From the NCBI GenBank assembly GCA_002402725.1, contig DHGL01000010.1, positions 1-5,215 on the forward strand: 5,215 nucleotides of DNA. Direction: 5' to 3'. Positions 1 to 4,541 of the stretch are shown here, piece by piece (position 1 is the stretch's first letter; each line of letters opens with the position of its first letter). The notes under the pieces were generated by a model. The model was given only the letters and a program-made list of their open reading frames with translations. It made no database searches and had not been told where the DNA came from. The DNA comes from Anaerolineaceae bacterium UBA4799. Its GTDB lineage: Bacteria; Chloroflexota; Anaerolineae; Anaerolineales; Anaerolineaceae. Both the position numbers and the translations under genes were made by a program.

Positions 1-1272
1 ATGGATGTGCTCAACGCGGGCGATATTGTCTACTACAACATCAGCATCAAGAACACCGGTTCCACAATGGTAACTGATGTGCATGTGTGGGACGAAATCC
101 CGGAACATACCACGTATGTGGCAGGCTCTACAGAATATAACCTTAATGCTGGAACCTGGACCCCCATCGCGGATGACGACGAGGGTGACGGCTTCCCGCT
201 GGACGCTTCGGGAGGTGTGCTGCTGGGCAACCTGGCTGTGGGCAGCACCTACTATGTGCACTTCAAGATTGAGTTGTTGCCAGGCGATTACGAGGTCATC
301 ACCAACTGCGAACAAACCTACACCGACGCGGGAGACCTGGAGAATTGCGCGGTGAACCCGGTGGCCACGCACGACTGGGGAGACCTGCCTGATTCCTACG
401 GCACCACTGCTGCTACCGATGGCCCACGCCATTCCGACAGCGGCTTGAAGCTCGGCAGCTACTGGGATCTGGAAGCCCAGGGTCAACCAACCCTCGGCCT
501 GGCGAACGGTGATGACATCGATGGGACACCGGATGATGAAGATGGTGTTCAGATTGTGGGAAATACTGATTTATGGGAAACCGGCAACGGTCAATTCCTT
601 GTCACCCTCACAAGCGGTCCGGGTTGCTTGAACGCCTGGATGGACTTTACCGATGACGCTGGCACTGGGGTGGGTTACGGCGATGAGTATAATTATGTTG
701 ACGGCAACTTTACCATGACCGGTGGTTACGATACCTATGCAACAAAATCAGAGCATGTGATTCGCAATGTATTGCTCAGTAATCTCAGCAATGTCGTCAA
801 TGTTGATTACCCGGTGATGACCTTCAATGAAAAGAGTTTTTACTTCCGCTTCCGCCTCACCCCGCCGGTGGATGGCGCCTGCACGGCAAATGTGATGCCC
901 ACTGGTTACCAGGCTGGCGGCGAGGTGGAGGATTACCTCTTCACCTGGGGCACACCGACCGCGGTGGACCTGCTTGACTTCAGCGCAACAAGTGCGGATG
1001 GGTCTGTAACGGTGACCTGGGAAACTGCCACTGAAGTGGATAACCTCGGGTTTAATATCCTTCGCTCAATCTCCATCGATGGCGAGAAAATGAAGTTGAA
1101 CAATCTGATGCTCCCCACCAACCTGCCTCCCGGCAGCATGGTCGGCTCGGTCTACGAATTCACTGACCTGGATACGCTTGAGACGGGCATATATTACTAT
1201 TACTGGCTTGAGGATGTGGATATCTATGGGATCACCCACATCAACGGACCTGTCGTGGTCAAGGTGGAGTAG
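1..1272 (+). CDS. Surface/exported protein, C-terminal part (DUF11-like repeat + GEVED domain); 5' truncated
   Basis: This is the last 423 residues of a large extracellular protein. Residues 1-120 resemble a DUF11-type beta-sandwich repeat (AGDIVYYNISIKNTGS, then 'VWDEIPEHTTYV'). Residues about 125-315 form a GEVED-type domain: it opens with DWGDLPDSYGT (125-135), has an acidic DDEDGV stretch (178-183) and closes with GGEVEDYLF (306-314). Residues about 320-423 form a final beta domain containing WETATEVDNLGFNILRS (340-356), a motif often seen near the C-terminus of secreted proteins from environmental bacteria. The ATG at base 1 is probably an internal Met: there is no signal peptide and the protein begins inside a DUF11-like repeat, so the true start lies upstream of the window. 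There is no LPXTG motif or C-terminal membrane segment, so the anchoring mode is unknown. The likely role is structural or adhesive at the cell surface, with no catalytic motif seen. The domain calls are from motif recognition only. Confidence 0.92.
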   Translation: MDVLNAGDIVYYNISIKNTGSTMVTDVHVWDEIPEHTTYVAGSTEYNLNAGTWTPIADDDEGDGFPLDASGGVLLGNLAVGSTYYVHFKIELLPGDYEVITNCEQTYTDAGDLENCAVNPVATHDWGDLPDSYGTTAATDGPRHSDSGLKLGSYWDLEAQGQPTLGLANGDDIDGTPDDEDGVQIVGNTDLWETGNGQFLVTLTSGPGCLNAWMDFTDDAGTGVGYGDEYNYVDGNFTMTGGYDTYATKSEHVIRNVLLSNLSNVVNVDYPVMTFNEKSFYFRFRLTPPVDGACTANVMPTGYQAGGEVEDYLFTWGTPTAVDLLDFSATSADGSVTVTWETATEVDNLGFNILRSISIDGEKMKLNNLMLPTNLPPGSMVGSVYEFTDLDTLETGIYYYYWLEDVDIYGITHINGPVVVKVE

Positions 1273-1332
1273 CAGCAGCAACGCACCGCTGGTCCTTCCG
1301 GTATGCGATGGACCGTTTCAAGATAGCAAAAT

Positions 1333-1373
1333 TCCTGAGCCCTGGCAGGCTGCATGTCCTACCAGGCTCAGGA
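1333..1373 (+). terminator. Long hairpin after the surface-protein gene (possible terminator without T-tract)
   Basis: The arm TCCTGAGCCCTGGCAGG (1333-1349) pairs with CCTACCAGGCTCAGGA (1358-1373). The pairing leaves one bulged C, one C-A mismatch and an 8-base loop. No T-run follows on the + strand, so it is not a classic intrinsic terminator for the upstream gene. On the - strand it would be followed by a short ATTTT run. It could be a transcript-end stabiliser, a weak terminator or a REP-like element. The fold is directly visible; the role is inferred from its position 60 bases after the stop codon. Confidence 0.5.
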
Positions 1374-1496
1374 GTCAACTTAACTGGTAGAAGTAAATTG
1401 CAGGGGGCAGGGATTGGTGTTTGGAAAAACCCCTAAAAAAACAATAATCTTTTCCATTTTGTAGTTCCGGGAAAAGACCGCTGGCGCATGTATGTG

Positions 1497-1516
1497 TAAT
1501 TTACATATGTAATTTA
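1497..1516. promoter_or_regulatory. Operator-like 20-bp palindrome upstream of the operon promoter
   Basis: The sequence TAATTTACATATGTAATTTA is self-complementary in 9 of its 10 base pairs and has a perfect 12-bp core, TTACATATGTAA (1501-1512). The same region can also be read as two direct copies of TGTAATTTA (1495-1503 and 1508-1516), 13 bases apart. It lies just upstream of where a -35 box would sit for the -10 box at 1541-1546, and its centre is about 46 bases before the expected transcription start. That geometry fits binding by a dimeric transcription factor, more likely an activator than a repressor because no good -35 box is present. The regulator is not in the window. Confidence 0.55.
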
Positions 1517-1540
1517 TGAATGTTATTGTTTAGGAAGTAC

Positions 1541-1546
1541 TATAAT
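1541..1546 (+). promoter_or_regulatory. -10 box of the PqqD/radical SAM operon promoter
   Basis: TATAAT matches the sigma-70 -10 consensus exactly and lies 49 bases before the ATG at 1595. At the usual 16-18 base spacing there is no recognisable -35 hexamer (around 1517-1524), which suggests help from an activator bound at the palindrome directly upstream. Transcription would begin near 1553, giving a leader of roughly 40 bases. Confidence 0.55.
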
Positions 1547-1594
1547 CAATGAATTCCAATTTATCAGTATAGGTAATGCAGGAGGACCCACTTG

Positions 1595-1888
1595 ATGGCC
1601 GGCAATGATGTGATAGTTGGACGCAACGCAGATTTTATCTTCCGCCGCATCGCGGATGAAGGCATCCTCGTTCCACTGTACAAGAAAGATAATGATGAGC
1701 CCTGCATTTATACGCTGAATGGATTAGCTTCCTTCATCTGGGAAAAGTTGAATCAGCCATGCTCGATTGAGCAGCTGCGCTCAGCAATCCTCGCTGAATA
1801 TAAGGCTGACCCCGAAATCCTTGTTTCTGACCTTGAACGGTTTCTGGTCGAAATGAAAACTATTGGCGCTATAAAAGAGACGCACTAA
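1595..1888 (+). CDS. PqqD family peptide chaperone (RiPP recognition element protein)
   Basis: This small protein (97 residues) has the PqqD fold signature: a beta-rich N-terminal half, YTLNGLASFIWEKL (about 39-52) leading into the first helices, then a helical C-terminal part ending DLERFLVEMKTIGAI (79-93). PqqD-like proteins bind the leader of a RiPP precursor and hand it to a partner radical SAM enzyme. I chose the ATG at 1595 because GGAGGA (1581-1586) is then 8 bases upstream. An in-frame TTG at 1592 is possible but leaves only 5 bases. Its stop overlaps the next start by one base (TAATG), so the maturase is probably translationally coupled and made in similar amounts. True PqqD for PQQ is unlikely because the local precursor lacks the Glu/Tyr PqqA core and no other pqq gene is seen. 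The precise family is unassigned. Confidence 0.92.
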   Translation: MAGNDVIVGRNADFIFRRIADEGILVPLYKKDNDEPCIYTLNGLASFIWEKLNQPCSIEQLRSAILAEYKADPEILVSDLERFLVEMKTIGAIKETH

Positions 1889-2976
1889 TGGAATGCTCAT
1901 CCCTGCCGATAATGGATTTTAATGATTGGACAGGTTCACTGGCCGCTGTGATGCAACGCGAACGCTACCCGTTCAGTTGTTCTTTCGAGTTAACCGACAG
2001 GTGCAACCTCAGGTGTGTGCATTGTTACATCAACCAACCGGCTGGCAGCCTGGAATCGCGATCTAAAGAGATGGATACCGGTGAAGTGAAACAGCTGCTG
2101 GATTGGATCGCGGACGCGGGCTGCCTGTTCCTCACGCTTACCGGCGGCGAGGTGATGCTGCGGCCTGATTTTGCGCAGATCTACAAACACGCCAGGCAGC
2201 GCGGATTCCTCGTTTCCGTGTTCACCAACGGCACCCTGCTCACGCCGCAGATTGCCGACCTGTTGGCTGAAATACCGCCTGTGGCAGTGGAAATTACCTT
2301 ATACGGTGCCACACAGGAAACGTACGAAAAGGTCACCGGGATTGCAGGCTCCTTTGAACGCTGCCTGCGCGCTATCAGGCTTTTAATGGAACGTGGCGTC
2401 AAGCTTCGATTAAAAACATTTGTCATTACCCTGAATCGCCATGAGCTGCCTCAAATGCAATCTCTGGCAGAGCAGTTAGGTGTGGAATACCGATATGATG
2501 GCATCATCTGGCCGCGCCTGGATGGAAACACAAGCCCGATGCAATATCAGCTGTCACTCGATGAGGAGGTGGACATTGAACTAGCCAGCCCTGATAGGAT
2601 GCAGGAATGGGTTGCCTTAATGAACAATAACGAAAAAAAAGTCCGCGCAGAAAAAGTATATATCTGCGGGGCGGGACGGAACTCGTTCCACATTGACAGC
2701 GCAGGCAGGATGAGCGGCTGCATTTCGCTGCGCGACCCAGCCTTTAACCTTTTCGAGATGGACTTTGATGAAGCCTGGGCGCGATTAGGCAAGGAGCGTG
2801 AACTGAAACGGCAGCTGCACACCCCCTGCGTGGATTGCACGCTCGGCAATTTATGTGATCAATGCCCGGGCTGGTCGCAGTCGATCCATCATGATTACGA
2901 GAATCCGGTGGAATTTGTGTGTAAATTGGCCCATTTAAGACTTGAACGGATTCAAAATTCTGCTATAATCAACTAA
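1888..2976 (+). CDS. Radical SAM/SPASM peptide-modifying enzyme
   Basis: This 362-residue protein is the probable RiPP maturase. The radical SAM core has the CX3CX2C cluster motif (Cys39, Cys43, Cys46; LTDRCNLRCVHCY), the SAM-binding LTGGE (84-88) and TNGT (113-116). The C-terminal SPASM domain has the full set of seven auxiliary-cluster cysteines: Cys260-X12-Gly273-X4-Cys278, Cys314-X2-Cys317-X5-Cys323-X2-Cys326, and Cys345. This set usually binds two extra [4Fe-4S] clusters. The spacing between Cys323 and Cys326 is one residue shorter than the usual CX2CX5CX3C. The enzyme would cleave SAM reductively and abstract a hydrogen from the peptide bound by the upstream PqqD-like protein; a thioether or carbon-carbon crosslink is typical of the family. 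The ATG at 1888 overlaps the upstream stop and has only a weak AGAGA ahead of it, consistent with coupled translation. The 14-base gap to the precursor ORF indicates an operon. The function class is secure; the chemistry is not. Confidence 0.96.
   Translation: MECSSLPIMDFNDWTGSLAAVMQRERYPFSCSFELTDRCNLRCVHCYINQPAGSLESRSKEMDTGEVKQLLDWIADAGCLFLTLTGGEVMLRPDFAQIYKHARQRGFLVSVFTNGTLLTPQIADLLAEIPPVAVEITLYGATQETYEKVTGIAGSFERCLRAIRLLMERGVKLRLKTFVITLNRHELPQMQSLAEQLGVEYRYDGIIWPRLDGNTSPMQYQLSLDEEVDIELASPDRMQEWVALMNNNEKKVRAEKVYICGAGRNSFHIDSAGRMSGCISLRDPAFNLFEMDFDEAWARLGKERELKRQLHTPCVDCTLGNLCDQCPGWSQSIHHDYENPVEFVCKLAHLRLERIQNSAIIN
2942..2969 (+). promoter_or_regulatory. Possible internal promoter for the precursor peptide
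   Basis: Inside the last codons of the radical SAM gene there is TTGAAC (2942-2947, 4 of 6 matches to the -35 consensus), a 16-base spacer and a perfect TATAAT (2964-2969). The ten bases CTATAATCAA (2963-2972) are identical to those around the upstream operon -10 box (1540-1549). Transcription would start near 2976, just before or within the ribosome binding site, giving a very short leader of about 15 bases. It could raise precursor expression above that of the enzymes. It could also be chance within an AT-rich coding end. Confidence 0.45.
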
Positions 2977-2990
2977 GGAGTCAAGCCATT

Positions 2991-3143
2991 ATGATCAAAA
3001 AAACATATCATTCGCCGACAGTCAAGAAGGTTCGCCTAAACGTCAGTGCTTCAGTTTTGGCTAATTGCCGCACAAGCACCAGCGGAGACCGGCTGGAATA
3101 TCCTGGAAGTTGCAAGGCTCCGGAAAGCCTATGTCAAGACTGA
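2991..3143 (+). CDS. Putative RiPP precursor peptide (50 aa, three cysteines)
   Basis: This 50-residue ORF begins at an ATG 10 bases after AAGGAG (2975-2980), a ribosome binding site that overlaps the stop of the maturase gene. The N-terminal part starts MIKKTYHSPTVKKVRLNVSA. It is basic and carries Tyr6-X2-Pro9 with a hydrophobic residue at 11, like the YxxP leader motif that PqqD-like recognition domains bind in lasso peptide precursors. The second half changes character to small polar residues, with Cys26, Cys41 and Cys48, two Gly, many Ser/Thr, and an end of LCQD. This split between leader and core, and the position directly behind the PqqD and radical SAM genes, are what mark it as the substrate. 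The leader/core border is probably around Ala24-Asn25, but no protease site is certain. There is no Gly-Gly site and no similarity that I recognise to PqqA or mycofactocin MftA. It is short enough to be missed by automated gene calling. Confidence 0.78.
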   Translation: MIKKTYHSPTVKKVRLNVSASVLANCRTSTSGDRLEYPGSCKAPESLCQD

Positions 3144-3172
3144 TTTTGTTCTTATGACTGTTTTGCTAGGTG

Positions 3173-3210
3173 ACCATTTTCTTGATTGATCATTTGTGCC
3201 TGAAAATGGT
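3173..3210 (+). repeat. Inverted repeat between precursor ORF and terminator
   Basis: ACCATTTTC (3173-3181) pairs perfectly with GAAAATGGT (3202-3210) across a 20-base loop that contains a small TGATCA palindrome. With no T-run directly after it, it is not a terminator by itself. It may protect the 3' end of the short precursor transcript, or pair as an alternative fold near the terminator that follows seven bases later. Confidence 0.4.
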
Positions 3211-3216
3211 GCAAGG

Positions 3217-3250
3217 AAACCCTCTAAGTTTGTTTAGAGGGTTTTGATTT
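3217..3250 (+). terminator. Intrinsic terminator after the precursor gene
   Basis: AAACCCTCTAA (3217-3227) pairs perfectly with TTAGAGGGTTT (3234-3244), giving an 11-bp stem with a 6-base loop, and the stem runs into a T-rich tail (TTTTGATTT). It sits 73 bases after the precursor stop and before the HprK-like gene, so most transcripts of the peptide operon should end here. Any expression of the next gene from the operon would need read-through. Confidence 0.82.
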
Positions 3251-3286
3251 AATAACAAACTTGGTGAAAAAAGGGAGGGATTGGAA

Positions 3287-4186
3287 TTGAGGGGTTTCAG
3301 GATTGCAGAACTGAATTTGTACATCGATAACGGGGAACTCCCGACACGTTACTCTCTCCCGGCTTGTTACCGCGATTTCATGCTTCCGGAACTGGCTGAA
3401 ACCGACCGCCTGGGAATTGTCACCGGCTCCAGGGGATCGAAGATAGTCGATACACTATTATTAAAGGTAGTAAATCGAATTCCACCGGTTGAGCACGGGC
3501 AGGGAAACCCCTTGTTCTACGGGGCAAATTGGGAACTGTGGTTGGATACTCATGGACGCTACATTTTTGTTGCGCCGCAGGAGGCGCCTGCCTACCGCAT
3601 TGTCATCGACGCTGATTTTTCGTATGGCGAGATCATCGGCGATTTTTCAAGCCCTGCGGGTGCGGCTCTTTTCCCGCTGCAGAACCTGGGCATCAGGATC
3701 TTCATCAACTGGCTGGCCAATGGGGGTGATGTGGTCGTGCATGCCTCCGGCGCCTCGATTCATGGGAAGGGATACTTCTTTGCTGGCGAATCCGGCGCTG
3801 GTAAGTCCACCTTGATCAGTGCGCTCGCTGAACAACCGGGTATGGTCGTGCTCGGAGAGGACCAGGTCATCATCCGTTACATACACGGTCAGTTCTGGTT
3901 ATTCGGCACTCCCTGGCACACCAACCCGTCCTTATGTTCCCCTCTCGGCGTCCCGCTCCACAAGGGTTTCTTCCTCGACCGCAATAAAGAAGCGCGCGCG
4001 GCAGCCTTGTCGCCGCTTGAGGGAGTCTCCTGCCTTTTCCAGACAGCGTTCATCCCATTCTACCGTCCAGCCGCTGTAGAGCGCATTTTGGATCGCTTTT
4101 CGCTGCTGGCGGACCAAACCCCCTTCTATTCATTGAGTTACGTGCTGGGTACAGATGTTTTAGATTTAATTCTTAATCCCAGGTGA
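3287..4186 (+). CDS. HPr kinase-like P-loop protein (HprK-related, possible peptide kinase)
   Basis: This protein has 299 residues from the TTG at 3287. That start leaves 8 bases after the strong GGAGG (3274-3278); an in-frame TTG at 3281 would leave only 2. Numbered from 3281, the C-terminal half has the HprK-type nucleotide-binding core: VVVHASGASIHGKGYFFAG leading into Walker A GESGAGKST (169-177), an acidic VVLGEDQVIIR segment (189-199; Glu193, Asp194) and GTPWHTNP (209-216). The N-terminal 140 residues show no HprK N-terminal domain that I recognise. No HPr or sugar phosphotransferase gene is nearby. HprK-like proteins recur in RiPP loci, including lasso peptide clusters where one phosphorylates a serine of the product, and alongside PqqD and radical SAM proteins (I recall the 'SynChlorMet' cassettes). 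Its substrate here could therefore be the Ser/Thr-rich peptide, but this is inference. It lies behind a terminator with little room for its own promoter. Confidence 0.9.
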   Translation: MRGFRIAELNLYIDNGELPTRYSLPACYRDFMLPELAETDRLGIVTGSRGSKIVDTLLLKVVNRIPPVEHGQGNPLFYGANWELWLDTHGRYIFVAPQEAPAYRIVIDADFSYGEIIGDFSSPAGAALFPLQNLGIRIFINWLANGGDVVVHASGASIHGKGYFFAGESGAGKSTLISALAEQPGMVVLGEDQVIIRYIHGQFWLFGTPWHTNPSLCSPLGVPLHKGFFLDRNKEARAAALSPLEGVSCLFQTAFIPFYRPAAVERILDRFSLLADQTPFYSLSYVLGTDVLDLILNPR

Positions 4187-4200
4187 ACCCCGCTTGGGGT
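4187..4200 (+). terminator. Short GC hairpin after the HprK-like gene, weak terminator candidate
   Basis: ACCCC (4187-4191) pairs with GGGGT (4196-4200) around a four-base loop directly after the stop codon. Only a poor T-rich stretch (ATTTGGTTATT) follows. The location is right for ending the transcript, but the stem is short and the tail broken, so efficiency is doubtful. Confidence 0.35.
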
Positions 4201-4286
4201 ATTTGGTTATTCCATTTTGCCTGCTTAACCCTCAAATAACATAACAGGCTCAAAATTTTCCATCAGACAATGATGGTGGATATACC

Positions 4287-4430
4287 ATGTCTGGTTTCCT
4301 GCCATATTTAAACTTTCTTACCCGGTTACCTTTCAATTATGCAAAAACAGGCAAAAGAATAGGAAAACTGAATTGGGCTAGGCGCCAGGGGGTACTTATC
4401 AAATGTGCAAGACACGGATACAGGCGTTGA
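4287..4430 (+). CDS. Doubtful small basic ORF (47 aa)
   Basis: An ATG at 4287 opens a 47-codon frame beginning MSGFLPYLNFLTRLPFNYAK and ending CARHGYRR. The product is strongly basic in its second half. A weak GGTGG (4275-4279) lies 7 bases upstream. I recognise no family. It could be a small basic protein, a remnant of a larger gene or a chance frame. The only support is that it is the longest open frame on the + strand in this gap. Confidence 0.2.
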   Translation: MSGFLPYLNFLTRLPFNYAKTGKRIGKLNWARRQGVLIKCARHGYRR

Positions 4431-4541
4431 TTTTCTTTTAGAATGAGAATGCGTTACAAAGAACAGTCCTTTGAAAAAAAGTTATTAAGACCAGGTAGAC
4501 GAAGTTTCTCCACGGAATTTTTCTTCTTTTTGTTGGAGGTA

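Larger units (their letters stand above)
1273..1594. other. Intergenic regulatory region upstream of the RiPP-like operon
   Basis: This 322-base stretch has no convincing gene. From left to right it holds a long imperfect hairpin (1333-1373), an A-rich stretch near 1425-1447, an AT-rich dyad (1497-1516), a consensus -10 hexamer (1541-1546) and a ribosome binding site GGAGGA (1581-1586). It separates the surface-protein gene from the peptide-modification genes and probably isolates their transcription. Confidence 0.7.
4187..4541. other. Intergenic gap before the C25-like gene
   Basis: This 355-base gap contains the short hairpin at 4187-4200 and one unsupported small ORF (4287-4430). A pyrimidine-rich tract (about 4520-4534) leads into the GGAGG ribosome binding site (4535-4539) of the downstream gene. 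I see no clear sigma-70 promoter; TAGAAT (4439-4444) and TATTAA (4483-4488) are -10-like but lack partner -35 boxes. No tRNA, repeat array or mobile-element end was seen. Confidence 0.6.

Noticed and set aside
1..3. ATG at base 1 as the true start of the surface protein
   Set aside because: The encoded protein starts within a DUF11-like repeat with no signal peptide and no upstream sequence to show a ribosome binding site, so a truncated gene is more likely.
1595..3143. PQQ or mycofactocin biosynthesis
   Set aside because: The peptide lacks the Glu-X3-Tyr core of PqqA and the C-terminal Val-Tyr of MftA, and none of the other pathway genes is present.
3144..3216. A second precursor peptide copy after the first
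   Set aside because: The only start (ATG at 3154) gives 11 residues without Cys or a leader motif, and the segment looks like the 3' end of the transcript.
2991..4186. Lasso peptide cluster
   Set aside because: The leader YxxP motif and an HprK-like protein are lasso-like, but there is no asparagine-synthetase-like cyclase or transglutaminase-like leader peptidase. The Gly and Thr leader positions are also not conserved (Arg15 and Ser21 instead), and a radical SAM enzyme takes the maturase place.
4187..4541. Riboswitch upstream of the C25-like gene
   Set aside because: I could not match any conserved riboswitch core (including the cyclic-di-GMP type) or a terminator/anti-terminator pair close to the start codon.
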